Below are positions 12,901 to 25,600 of a stretch of 64,000 bases of DNA, piece by piece. Source of the DNA: Odiellus spinosus (lineage: Eukaryota > Arthropoda > Arachnida > Opiliones > Phalangiidae); NCBI GenBank assembly GCA_963920705.1, contig OY987237.1, forward strand, positions 3,998,601-4,062,600, in the 5' to 3' direction. Both the position numbers and the translations under genes were made by a program. The notes under the pieces were generated by a model. It did no database searches and was not told the origin of the DNA. It worked only from the letters and a program-made list of their open reading frames with translations. Position 1 is the stretch's first letter, and the number at the start of each line of letters is the position of its first letter.

Positions 12901-13771
12901 CTATTATTATTGTTACCATTCGTTGCTTTACGAAATAATATTAGACGTTGCGTTATTAATTGCCCTCGTATGGTTTTTAAATCGAGAATTTGAGATTAGC
13001 TATCGGTTGAGTTTTCACGGTAGCATTCAAGCCGCTCTCGATAAACGGCGAATACAAACCATGAAGAATCAGGCTGACTGCCTTTTGCATAATATTATCC
13101 CCAAGCACGTAGCTGAACAGTTAAAATCCACCTCCAAATACTCGGAAAATCACGAGAATGCTGGTATACTTTTTGCCTCAATCGTAAACTTTACGGAAAT
13201 GTACGACGAGTCGTTCGAAGGAGGGAAAGAATTTCTTCGGGTATTGAACGAACTAGTAGGCGACTTTGACGAATTATTGCAAAAACCTGATTTTCGTAAT
13301 GTTGAAAAAATTAAAACCATTGGAAGTACTTTCATGGCAGCTTCGGGCCTTAACCCTAAATTAAGAACAGAAAATCCGAGCCCTCATACCCATTTGATTG
13401 AACTATTAGACTTTGCTATCGCCATGCAACATGTCATTGAAAGATTCAATTGCAACTTACTGGGATTCAACTTTATCATACGAATTGGGTACAATTTCGG
13501 CGATATTACAGCAGGGGTTATTGGAACTACGAAGCTTTACTACGATATTTGGGGAGACGCTGTTAATACGGCGAGCAGAATGGATTCTACGGGTGTACCT
13601 GGACGAATACAATTACCAGAACATTGCATCCCCGTTCTCAAAGACTATTTTGAGTTTGAAAATCGAGGAACATTCTTTGTTAAAGGGAAAGATAATATGA
13701 ATGTCTATCTCTTAGTCAAAAAGAAAGAAATTAAGACTAATGGCGAAGAAAATTTAGAAAGGAAAAAATAG
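9977..13771 (+). CDS. ADCY9: Membrane adenylyl cyclase, type 9-like
   Basis: Four coding exons (9977-11187, 11258-11556, 11617-11915, 11984-13771) join in phase to give 1,198 residues. Exon 1 holds six membrane helices and the start of C1a. The metal-binding aspartates are visible in ILFADIVGFTKMSS and STLGDCYYCVSG. Exon 2 completes C1a (VGIHTGTVLCGIVGTCRFKF). Exon 3 is a Ser-rich C1b linker. Exon 4 has the second six-helix cluster and C2. C2 keeps the catalytic partners KIKTIGSTFMAASG, LYYDIWGDAVNTASRMDSTG (Asp, Asn, Arg) and FVKGK, and has lost the metal aspartate (ILFASIVNFTEMYD), as expected. ASIVNF, EGGKEFLRVLNELVGDFDEL and AGVIGTTKL are hallmarks of the AC9 branch (Drosophila Ac13E). 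It makes cAMP at the plasma membrane. The length is shorter than vertebrate ADCY9, mainly in the C-terminal tail. An upstream non-coding exon is implied. Confidence 0.95.
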
Positions 13772-13935
13772 CTTCCCTGGCTATTTCCACCATTTGAGAT
13801 TCGTTAAAGGAACGCGAGCTGAGGCCATGGACCCTGTTTGAAAAACCTCCGCTCTAGTTTGTGTTCCTTTAAATATTTAGAATTTAACTCCCAATCTCCT
13901 GATTAGAATAGTTAAATTTTCTACTCGCTTAAAAT

Positions 13936-14342
13936 CAGGTCTGTGCGAGTACTCGACTCGAGACTCGAAAAGTAAAATTTGGGACTCGAGAAAATTTTCG
14001 AGTCCGAAAATTAGGACTCGTGAATGGCAGCTCAAGCGCCTATATAAGTTGCTATTGGTTGTAAGAAGCTTGACGTCACAATTGAAAGAGAGGCGAAAGA
14101 AACCAAATGTAAAACTGAAGATTAAGCACCACAAGCCAAAATCCTTTGTATATTTAAAAGTCATTTTAACGACTCGAATTCATGGGGAGGACTCGACTTG
14201 GACTCGAAACATTGTTTTTAAGCCAGTTGAAGGACTCGAAGACTCGACACTAACTTTAAATTGGAATCGAGACTCGAAAAGTCGTTTGGTTTGGATTCGA
14301 GACTCGACTCGAAACCCTAAAAATTGGACTCGCACAGGCCTT
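13936..14342. mobile_element. hAT-like MITE (407 bp) with an 8-bp near-duplicate target site
   Basis: The ends are inverted: left CAGGTCTGTGCGAGT, right ACTCGCACAGGCCTT. Flanks are CTTAAAAT (13928-13935) and CTTAAAAC (14343-14350), a target duplication with one change. Both arms are built from many copies of GACTCGA/TCGAGTC, so the element folds almost end to end. It carries no transposase. CAG...CTG-like ends and 8-bp duplications fit the hAT superfamily. Confidence 0.85.
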
Positions 14343-14350
14343 CTTAAAAC

Positions 14351-17300
14351 AGCTTTAGGAATAATATTTAAATGAGCGAAAATTATTTTTTTAGCTGCTT
14401 TAGTTTTTATTATCGCGGTATAATTTTCCGGTTGCAATTGTACTTTTATACAAAAAAATATAAGCCTTACTTGAAAAAATATGCAATTTTTCAAGTACCG
14501 TAAAAAATTATTTGCTATACTTTTAATTAGCATTGTTACGAGAGGAAGAATGAGCCTCTTAAATTTTTCGCTGTCAGTTCTTTGACATTATAGGTCAATT
14601 TATGTAACAAATTTATAATTCTGCGCAATTAAGCCTTTTTGCGGTAGAGTATGATTACCGCCATATTTTTGCATTGCCTAAATGCAAATGTTTAAATACT
14701 TCAAACTTTGTAGATGATACATCTATGCCATAATGATGTATTTTACATTTACTAACCTTAAATGTAATTTTCGTTTCAATACTTTTGATAAATTGATAAT
14801 TTAAAGGTAATATTACCTCCAAGGTGATCAAAATATGAAAATAATCAAACCTTTTTAAACTGAGAGCCAACACTTAACAGTTTTGAGAGAAATTTATTGG
14901 GGAGATTTTGGGATTTCACTGTTAAAGCGAGTGGAGGGTTCCCCAAGTGACCCTGTAAAAGTCTCTTCCTGCTGCGCACCAAATACATCGCTTGGTTTTA
15001 GAAAAATTTGCAATTATTTTCATCCGATGTTAATTAAAAATACACTTAATCCTAGATAGTTAACTAGAAAGTACTGCCATTTCTTTAAGGGAGATTGAAG
15101 ATTCATCCAACGGGACTTATTTGCTTATAAGCCCTCCCCTCTTCCCTTAGGTGTGATATATCTACTGTGTAGCGGAGAAGCTACATTTTAATAGACCCAT
15201 CACTTGCTTTAATTTAAAATGAACTCGAAATTACAGGAATCTACTGTGAAGAAAGCCTTGTAGGTTCTATTACCCTTTAACCAGAATTTTATCCGCCCAG
15301 TATATCAGTTTTCAAAAGTAATTGTACTTAACGTATATAAAGGCCTGAAATTAATAATAATAGAATGGTCGTAGTATAATAGCATTGTTCCCCGTAAAAT
15401 ATGTCAAACCCTAAACACTTGTTAATATTTTTGCATAATTTAATCCGAGTACTTGTATCTATAAATGCTGTACGCGTAGTATAGTAATTACCAAGTAAAT
15501 TTTTTCCTGTTAGTAGACTACGTAATAGTATCTAAATTTCCAAAATACAAGCCCTTTCTCGTACATTTAATTTAAAGTTAACATAAACCTAAACGAAAAA
15601 TCGTCTCTCAATATAAGCTTGCGCTGATTTTAGAGAACATTTATTAGATATAGTGGCAGGAATGTCAAACTGAACCTCGGGCCAGAGCTTTATACTCCCT
15701 TTAAATTCTTCTTGCAAGAAATGTCGCAAAATATCTCAAACGAAAAATAAATCGAGTAGTGATTAGTCTACTACAGGGATTGCGCTTGTTTTTTTGGAAA
15801 TTAAGATAAGAAAACCTCATTTAGGGAAAGTTAATGAAATAAGTAATGTTAAAGAACCCGTATAGTTTAGTTTAACGTTTATATATACAAAGTTTTCACG
15901 CAATAATTATATGGAGGACCATCACTTTGTCCCGATCATTTTAAAAAGATAGGTAATAATAACTCTAGTCTATAAACTGCCTTATCTCAAAAAAGGCCAA
16001 TATTTTTTATCATAATTATTAAACTAATATTTTTTGAAACCCCCTTTTATTAATTTATTCAAACATTACCCGCAAAGCGGCGAGTTTAATTATTAAATAT
16101 TTTATATAATTTCTATTGACAGTTAATTTTTTTATAAAATTATGTTACAAATAACGTTAAGTTCGGCTTTTGAACAATTTTATGGTCAGAAAAATCAGAA
16201 AGTAGAGGAAACAAATTCAAATTTGCAGTGCCAATTAAGTCTACAAAATGACTATTTTTTGTAATAATAAATATAAATTTAAAGGGATCCAAAGTTGATA
16301 CGAATAGGCGGGACTTATCTAATACCATCTAATAAGTTAACTATATAGATCACGTCCCAAAGACTATAGAATGCTACTCTTTTCGAATCCCATCTCAGTT
16401 AGGTTTGTTACCTAATATATTAGTATAGTTAGAACAATACACGCCACTATATAGCGCAGTGTGAGGAAGCTAGGGAAGATTTGAACCATCTGCGAGTGAC
16501 GCCACTGTTTGTATGCAAGTTCCTTCGTAGAACACGCCTGTCTATGTAGTGTAGCGTTTCATAGTCTTTTGGTACGTCCCTTCATACTCAACCTGGAACC
16601 TTAATATCATAAAACCAACAAAGTTTTTGTAAAATATTGTAAATGTTAATGTCATACATTCGGGATAAGCAATTATTGCGTAAACTATAAATTTATGCAA
16701 AGTATTTTAAGATGAGAACTTTTAGGAAAATATATTGTTTCTTTAAATACTTTTACTAATTATAAAGGGCAAGTCTTAGTTTTTTGGGTAGTAACTGAAA
16801 CCACTTTAAGATAAAATTACTATAAAATTGGTCATCAAAGTTTCAATTCAAGTTCAGATTTTGAAAACCAATATATTTTTCAGCTCGTAGTTTCTCTTTG
16901 AAGAGATACGCAATCAAAAACAAACCTTTACACAAAGGCCCAAGCCTGACAACCCTGTCTCACTTTAGGTAAGGGAGACTTTTACTATACAATAGATGGT
17001 TCTATAAAGTAACATATACACTAATTTAGAAACGGATAAAAGAGCCGTTAAAAAGCACCCATTTGTATTGCTTATGTTGCCTTTTTCCAAGGTTGGTTTA
17101 AAATATAGGATTATCTATACTTTTGCCAACCTCGAAACTAACAAAAAGAGTCGTTAAATAGAACCCGTTTCTAGGGCAGATGTTGCCTTTTTTCAAGGGT
17201 GGGACGTATATTGGGTTTATAGATTCAACTATTGGATTGCGTATCTGTTTAAATTATAATTACGGTCATACTTTATAAAATAAAGAAATGCGACGCGGAG

Positions 17301-19060
17301 ACCTTTTTAAAAACTTAAGAAAATTATCTTTTAAGAAGCTATTGAGTTCGTGGCTCTTGTTTATATCTTAATACTATAATATGGAATTCATATTTAAATA
17401 TAAACAATATAAATTGGGTTAGTGATACGTGGTCCACATTCCTCTTCTTTGGGAAGGGGTTTCTTTGGGAAGGAGGAGGCTAGTCTTATTTTCCTTAGGC
17501 CACTCCCGTCAGCAAGGTCAATAAAGTTTTGTTACTCTTTGAGGGGTGGAGCTCTTCATCTTGAGCAGTGAGTCCGAAAAAAATTTTGTGAAGCCCAATA
17601 CCTTCAATATTTATATATGAATTCCTGTTACAATTATAATGTATATTCAAAACCGTGAACAAGAATATCGTATATTTACGGTCACTAAATATCTTTTCAA
17701 CGTGACTTGTCCATAGGACTGAATATGGGACTCCATAATTTCATGTCTTATACTAGGTACAAAATAAATCTTTATTTATTTTTATTTTTTTATCAATAAA
17801 ATTTATTAACATATTGAAAGGCCTTTCGTATATAAATATATAAATTATATATTACAAAATTTGTAAACAAAAAATGTGATTTTTAAAGATCATGCCGCCC
17901 AAATTTGGGGAGTAATTGTACTTGAAAACAAATGTAATGTAGGTATGTTTATTGTAAAACTGTAAATTTACGTGACGATAGGTATAATATCTCCTTAATA
18001 TCCCCGTGCCTTGTGTTGTATAAATATTAATAATCCTGTTGTTAATGTTATACAGCCTTTAAATGTTTAAGTATATAATTGAAATGGCCGATAACTATGG
18101 ATTCTACAACCAAAATTGTAATGTGACAATGGATCGCAGCATAGGGGAAAATATTTAGTGAAATATTTTGGAAACTCATATCAGCATAAGGCTCTAACTG
18201 TTCTATAAAATATCGGAATAGGTATAGACAGAGTAGCGAATTACTTTGCCCACTAATAGCAAATCCATAATGGTTGTAGAGTGAAATAATTTTTTATGGG
18301 TTTCTATATATACCCATAACATTAATAATAATAATATTTTGCAGGCGTCCACAGAGGCAAAGCATAAAAGTGGTTGGTCACAAAAACCAGTCTAATATTG
18401 ATTAAACAAATGTGCAATTAAAATTAGGGAGAAATTAGATGTCAGTGAGAGAGGTAATAAGCTACTCGCTCTATAGCGACTCTGATAAATGATACCCAGA
18501 TTGATAAGAACTTATTGAAGGTTCATTTTCCAAATTTTCTACCTTTTTACAGGTGTTGAGTTGTAAACTATGAGTGTCTTAATTATAGAACAAGTTATAA
18601 ACTTATGATACCAGGGAAAAAAATTTAACTGGTTTGGAAAAAGAGGCAAAAGACTTTTAAAAACGTAATTTTGTGATTCTAGATTAATATATTGGTATAA
18701 ATTTATCCAGTTTGTGATATTTATGGAAAGGGGTAAATTATATATAAAAATTGTGCCTGTATAATGAAAGGATGAAGTTTTTCAGCCGCAACTGTTCGGG
18801 ATGTTAAATGTTAGTTTAGTCATAAAAAATTGCCTCAAATTCTGATCAAGTATGTAGTTATTTATTTCCAGTGGAGTTATAAGTATACATAAAAGGATAT
18901 TTTAATAAAAGTATTTAACAGATTGAAGAATATGCGAAATAACATTAATTTCAGTTTCTAAAGATAATTTAGGCCGGACTATTTCATTTGTTCTAAGGCA
19001 TATGGCGCTGTAAATAAAGAATAGATAGTTTAAAAGCTAATAATACAAATTTATATTTAA
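14351..19060. other. 4.7-kb gene-poor spacer between ADCY9 and TOMM5
   Basis: I find no protein exon with family motifs and no tRNA or rRNA. It contains a MITE-like inverted repeat (16352-16577), a diverged direct duplication of about 100 bp around 17035-17235 (shared words: CGTTAAA, ATGTTGCCTTTTT, CAAGG), and AT-rich unique DNA. It probably includes the ADCY9 3' UTR and distal regulatory DNA. Confidence 0.5.
16352..16577. mobile_element. Candidate MITE with about 27-bp inverted ends
   Basis: Left end ACGTCCCAAAGACTATAGAA and onward (to 16377); right end the complement of ACGTACCAAAAGACTATGAA and onward (from 16551). The arms match over about 27 bp with a few changes. No target duplication is convincing, so the exact borders and superfamily are unsettled. 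Confidence 0.55.
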
Positions 19061-19207
19061 TTACTTGAACGTACTTAATCTAATTAATGTGACTAAAAAG
19101 ATGAAAGTTCCTAAATTGGATATGACAGCCATCCTGGCTTTTTTCTTCTCTTCGTTAGGGTCAGCCCTTTCTTGTCCTGGTTGTTGTAATCGAATCATTC
19201 TAGGCAT
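19061..19207 (-). CDS. TOMM5: TOM complex small subunit Tom5-like protein (48 aa)
   Basis: A single-exon frame runs from ATG at 19207 to TAA at 19061 and is too short for most gene finders. The protein begins MPRMIRLQQPGQERADPNEE, then has a basic helix (KKKARMAVIS) and one hydrophobic span (NLGTFIFLVTLIRL) ending STFK. The order Asp-Pro, acidic pair, Lys/Arg/Met-rich helix, VIS, hydrophobic segment with LxRL is the animal Tom5 pattern; Tom5 is a tail-anchored subunit of the mitochondrial outer-membrane import pore. A second ATG at 19198 (MIRLQQ) could also be the start. It is head-to-head with TDRD3. Assignment rests on pattern and length, since the family is short. Confidence 0.75.
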   Translation of the reverse strand: MPRMIRLQQPGQERADPNEEKKKARMAVISNLGTFIFLVTLIRLSTFK

Positions 19208-19620
19208 ATAAGATAATTGAAAAATTTATACATGGCCTTAAATTTAATTTACTTTAATTACTATGTTTATACTTAGATATTCGGGCTTCGGCAGCTTTTT
19301 ATTTGAAATCCAAAGCTTGGAAATTTTTTGACGCAACTTAGGAAAGGTCAAACATGTGGTTCAACTTCATTTTGGTTCTTCGCGCAAGGTTACCGCGCAA
19401 GCTTGTACCCGGCTTACGAGTTACGAAGAAAGGTGATTTTATCGTTGTTTGAAGGAAAGTAAGATATATTTTGATGGTTTATAGTTATTTAAAATGTATT
19501 AATATTAAAAAATTTACGCATTAACGTTTAATTTCTATTTTTTACTATCTAGAGCTTTTGAAAAGACCAGTGTTTTGATCCGATAATCTGAAGTTTGTAT
19601 ATAGCCAAGGCTTAGGTATA
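19208..19620. promoter_or_regulatory. Putative bidirectional promoter of TOMM5 (-) and TDRD3 (+)
   Basis: The start codons of the two genes are 413 bp apart and divergent. The middle (about 19376-19420) is richer in CG and GC words (CGCGCAAG, TACCGCGCAAG) than the surroundings. No TATA box is clear. A compact shared promoter for two housekeeping genes is the simplest reading. Confidence 0.55.
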
Positions 19621-22600
19621 ATGATGGAAAAATCATTGCAGGAAAGAGGATGGTAAAAATTCTTACTTAAACTTTAAAGTTCACAAAATTTTTGTCAGAT
19701 TATGATTCATGAATAAGTCCTTTAATCCCCAGGTATCTTTCCGCTGATGGTATTGAGAAATGCAAAGAAGGATTAGCTCAACCTACTGTCGACAATGTCA
19801 TAAAAGCAGCGTTAGATGTAATAGAAACTGATCTTTTATATCCAAAATAAAGGAACTAATATATATATATATATTTTTGCAGAGTGATTTGCGAGAAATA
19901 GGCTCACCCGCTCTACAAGAACTTATTGCAAGAGGAAAAGACGATTGCGTAAATCTTTTCCAAACTTAAACTCTCAAGGTTTTACTGTTAAAAATGCCAT
20001 TCATTTTGAGTAGTTAAACGGACCATTGGTGTTACAAATTCAAAAGATCCGCAATGTTTCTGCACCCAAAGCTAATGAGAAATCTCAACACGCACCACAG
20101 CTCTTAAGGTTGTATCTAACCGACGGGTGTGGTAGTATTAGCGTTATACAAGGAGAAAATTGGAGTCAATTGAAATTGTAAGTGAGAACATTGAAAAGCT
20201 TTTAGAAGTAAATCTAAACTATTTATTTTAATTGCGTTTAGGTTTGATAAAGCTCCGGGGACTAAGATTCTCATTAAAACTGGGTCTCACAGTGTTAAGG
20301 GACCATTGTTACAATTAGATTCGAATAATTTTACTTTGCTTGGAGGAAAAGTTGACGAATTAATCGAAAAATGGAAAATTAAAGTGGTTAGTGTAAACTA
20401 TAAATGAATTTCATCATCAATATTTGATTGGAAACTAATGTAAATTGGAATTTAGTCAATGTCACACAGAATAAGATCAGCTTGCGGAGACGTTGGACCA
20501 CCCCCTTGGGTTCCTTTTGGTCAAAAGATTGATTATACTCTGGGCAAAGGTTCGAAAGGCTTTAAATCTTTGGACACCAATGACAAGGAAACTGTGAAAG
20601 AACAGCAAGCCTTTGATGAACAAAGAAAAGCTACTATCGCTGAAATTTCTAAATCAAAAGAAGGAGTTAAGAAAGTTTTTGGTAAAGGAAAACAGGAGGT
20701 TAAACCTCAACCGACGGATATGAGACGTAGAGATAATAGAGCGCCTAATGGAGAAGTACGAACTTCTAATTCTTTCTCGGAAAGACCCGAAAGAAAACCA
20801 AGATGTAAGTTTTTTTAAATAATTTGATTTACTTGCGTAATTTTGGTTTAAAATTTATATTTTATCATCGTTTTGATCCAGCGAATTTCCGGAAAGATAG
20901 GGACGAAGAAGAGCAATTGACAGCTCCTTCAAAGCCGTCCACCATTTTTGATTTCCTAGAAACAAAATTAATCGATGTTGTGCCTTCAATTAACCAAAAC
21001 ACTCCAAAAGAAACACCTAAGGTAAGCAATAACTATTAAATAATTTATTGATTTTGGCTTAATTTTAAGCCTTATTGCAATATTTGAATTCGGCGCTGTT
21101 TAAAAATAATATAGATGGCACAACCTAAGTAGATATTTTTTATTGTTGACCCATTGACCCCTATCTTTTTAGAGTTGTTAAGACAAGTTCATTTTTGCTC
21201 TACTGACATAGGTTAGGTTATTTTAATTTAGTTTCAAAAATAGTTTGTCCTAGAATAATTTAATTTCGTAATTAAATGTTGAAATTCATTTTTTGAAAAT
21301 TAAGAAAACTTATGTCTCTGCCCCAAGTTTTATCTTTTGACAATTTAAAAACTAAAATCCATAACCTGGCAAGGCTTAGGTTTTTGAAAAGAACTAGAGG
21401 GTCTAAGCAAGGAGGATTAGACAAGGAGAGGAAATGTGGGGCTGCGTTGAGTTAGAGAGAGAAGAGCCAACCTCCCACTCGGGTGGAAAGGGGGGATAGG
21501 AAATTCTCGAGGTAAACTGTTGTCACGTGGTCGCTAGCTAGCGCGTCTCATAAAGGATTCGTTTTACCAACGTGACAACATTTTACCACGAAACGTCTCT
21601 ACCCCCGTTCTCCCAGAGTGGGAGTTTAGGCCGACGCAGTAGGAACCGCGCCGTCCCCACATTTCTTCTCCTTGTCTAATCCTCCTTGGTCTAAGGGCCT
21701 TACATCTTTTGTTAAATCCAGGATTAGGATAATCCCCAACAAAATGATAATCAGGTAAATGACAAGCAGTTAAACAAGTACTAAAATAAAGTAAATAAAT
21801 TACATCAAAATTTGTGAAATATAGACAGTAAGTCATGTATGTTAGAGTTAGGCTTAAGTACTTAGAAATTGGCTCATCTTCTTAAATAATTGTTAGATTA
21901 GGCTAAACTTCTTTTAAAATAGTTTGAATTTGGCTTATTTTCTTAAAAAATGGTTAAAATACCCCTTAACTTATTTTTCTAAATGTAAATTAGGCTCACA
22001 AATACTTATTTTAAATTTAATAGGCTCAAGACTTTAATGATGGGTACCAAGAATATGAAACCAGCTACAATCAAGAGAGAGGATCGTATAATAATCAAAG
22101 AGGAGGTGGTAGAAATCGATACGAAGGATCCAGTGGGGATGGAGCCAGAAATCGCAACTTTCAAAAAGGTGGTAACCGAGGCAAAGATGGTGATTACGGT
22201 GCTGGTGGGAATTACGGGTCTAGACCCGGTGGCAGACGCAATGATTACGAGGAACGTAGATCGGATCGGGACCGATATAACAATCGCGATCAGAGGTCAA
22301 ACCCTTCGGGACAATCTTATTCGGGAAGGAACGATCGCGGAGCTCAGTCGGCCAGAAACAACAACAATGACGCGTGTCCTCAACCAAATCCCATAAACTT
22401 TCCGGAACTAGGAAGTGAATTAGTGAAAGAACACGATACGCGTGGGGCAAAGAAGTTTACCCAAAGCCACCCTCAACAACAACAAGGATCTTCGTTCTCC
22501 AAAAAGACTTTTGCCGTTGGTGATCACGTCTTGGCTCGCTATTGGGAGGATCGAAAGGTAAAGATTTTTATTTTGATTTTTACCTTTGCCTTAGCTTATA

Positions 22601-25600
22601 ATAGAATTGAGGTTGATATTATTAGTTAGAAGGCACCATGACAAGGGGGAGTTAATTTAATGAATTGTTTGTCCAAATTTGTGAAAGTTAATTTTGGACA
22701 TTGACTTTTTGAATGCGTATTCTCAAAGTACAAAGAATAAGTTTTGTACAATGATTGCCCAAATAACCTAGGTAAAATAATTGCTGGACATTGATTGTCC
22801 TAGTACTTTACAGTAGATAATTGCTGGACATTGATTGTCCTAGTACTTTACAGTAGATAATTGCTGGACATTGATTGTCCAAGTACTTTACAGTAGATAA
22901 TTGCTGGACATTGATTGTCCAAGTACTTTACAGTAGATAATTGCTGGACATTGATTGTCCAAGTACTTTACAGTACATAATTGCTGGACATTGATTGTCC
23001 AAGTTCTTAATAATGGCTGGACATTGATTGTCCAAGTTCTTAATAATTGCTGGACATTGATTGTCCAAGTTCTTAATAATTGCTGGACATTGATTGTCCA
23101 AGTTCTTAATAGTTGCTGGACCTTGATTGCCCCGAATATATTTGGTAAATAATTGCTAGGCATTAATTGTTCAAGTTCATTGTCCGAGTAGTTTTGGTAA
23201 AATTATTGCCGGACATTGAGTATTTCGAGGAAAATAATTTTAGGAAATTAGATTGACCATATTCTTGAGGAACGAGTTTTATATGATGCAGATTTTTATT
23301 GCCAAGATAAGGTACATGTTTTTTTGTTTAAAGATGAACAAGAAAATTATTTACATAACACGAAGTGATATGGCAATGAGGTTTATACTATAAACCGTAA
23401 AATTGGTCACCTTTTTGATCCATCCAATGAGATCTCGTTTCTGTTTAAAACAATATATTTTGGGGGGAATATACTTATTAAATCGTGTACCTTGACTATC
23501 ACAATTATCATAACTTTATTAACTAACAATAAATATTATTGCTAGATTTGTAATAATGTACAATTATACGTGGTTTAAAAAAAATAGCGCGACCTCACGG
23601 GCTTAATAATAGTTTGCCTCACTGGCGTCGCTAATTACTCCCTCAAAATTGGTTGGGGAGAACGTTTAGGTCTAACTGGGGGCATTGGTACTTCGACTTT
23701 TAGTTCTTGTAAATTAATCGCGTTTTCCAGACTTTCAGTATTACCATTGCTTTTATTGCAATTGTTTCTAATTGATTTTGGTTTATTTTCGTCCTCCATC
23801 GTTAATGAGGAATTGATATAAGCGGCATTACCATTCTTGTATATACCATTCGATAGTTTATTATCGCGTTTATCGTTATTTTCGTTAGTTACGGCTAACG
23901 AGGCGATTTTGTCCTCCACCGTTTTCAACAAAGTACTGTTAGGTCTTTGTCTTAACGCCAATCGTTCGTTTTCGGGTAAGGTTCTGTGATGAGGTAGAGC
24001 GAATCTCAGTTTTTCCCAAAACCACCGTTCGCCCCAGACCAAATAGGTTTTGGTAGAGAGTAGGAATTGTAGTTCTTTGTCTAACGTCTCCTTTTTGGGC
24101 AATTCGCCCTTAACGATGACGATAAGTCTATCGATACGGTCTTCTAACATTTGATAGTACGCCGTATGGAACTCGATTTGAAACCATAAACTTTCGAGAA
24201 AGTTTTGGGACAAAACCAGGATCGTTTTACGGCTATTTTGAACCGAATTCGCGATGTTCCACGTTATTAGGTTCCCGGGTAACCAATCGCGTTCGTGAAT
24301 ACATAATTTGAACTTGGGGTCGCTTTCCTCTAGTTCTTTCATTAGGGCTAAGGCAACATCGCGATCGGCGCTGCTGTAAGACACGAACGCGTCGAAAGTC
24401 TTGTCTTCGTCCAATTCCTCTTCTGTGTAAAGGCAAACGAACACTCGGTAGAAATGAATATAGATATACGCCGTTAACATTTGCTTGTTGCGGTAATATA
24501 GCACGGACACGATGAAGAGCGAAATTGCCAGGACTACGCACACGATCGAGATGGTGATTAAATAGGCGTTCTTGATTTCGTTCTCTTGGGGACACAGTTC
24601 GTCCGATAGTTTGACAACTCTAGGCGTCGATGTGGTTCCATTTTGATACACTTCGTTCGCGCAATAGATCGCTTCCAAATCGCCAATCTTTTTAGAGTTC
24701 GTTTGTAGGAAATCCTTCAAAATTTTAGTCGCGCAGTCGCAGTAGAAAGGATTATTGCCTAAATACAATTGGAAGTCATTGTCTTTGCTCGTGACGTAAT
24801 CAAAAGTTTGGTCGCCTAGCCATTCGATTTGATTGTTTTGCAACGAAAGAACTTTTAGATTTGGTGGCCAATCCCATTCGGCGCTGACTATTTTGTTATT
24901 GTCCAAGATTAAAGTTTTGACATTTTCCCACATATCATCTTGTAGACCCGTTAGGTTAGAGATTTGGTTGCTTTGCAGATATACTTCGGTAGAATTGTGT
25001 GGTAATTTCGACGGTAAATCCGTTAGATTCAAACACTGTACGATTATGGCTCGGTCCAGCGCCCTATAATCGCATTTGCAAGACGACGTGCAATTGGTTT
25101 CGAATGGACAAGTGAATTTTTCGGGTTCCTTAGCCAGGACCATCGTATCGTTGCCTTCTTCGTCCGGTTTACATTTAACTGTTCGTAGATCTTCGAACTT
25201 CACCAAAGTTTCGTCCTTTTTGGCGTATTCGACGAATTTCAACAATTTGCAATCGCAGTTCAATTTATTACCTTCTAGAAATACTTGTCCCTTGTTAGGT
25301 TCACCTTTTCCCGATACGGCTTCTATCTCTCTCAAGTCAACGTAGCTAATTTGATTGTTTTTCAACATAATTTTCCATTCTTGCGAGAGTAAGCGAGGAA
25401 GGGATATGTAACTGAAACTGTTATTGTTCAAGTATATTTCACTCAGTTGCGTGTGCAAGTTCCAATTGACGCGTCCCAAATCGCTGAGGTTGTTGAAAGA
25501 CAAGTCAACCTTGGTCAATAGCGGAGAATAACCGAACGGTTGCGAACCGACTAGTTCCCGAATCTTGTTCTTGGTCACTTTCAGCTCTCTGAGATTATTC

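Noticed and set aside
13000..13771. Possible inactivating change in the ADCY9 C2 domain (missing metal aspartate)
   Set aside because: C2 domains of membrane cyclases normally lack this residue; the substrate-contacting Lys, Asp, Asn and Arg are all present.
22781..23125. CRISPR-like array of regularly spaced repeats
   Set aside because: The units are simply tandem, with linkers that are themselves repeated rather than unique spacers, inside a eukaryotic intron.
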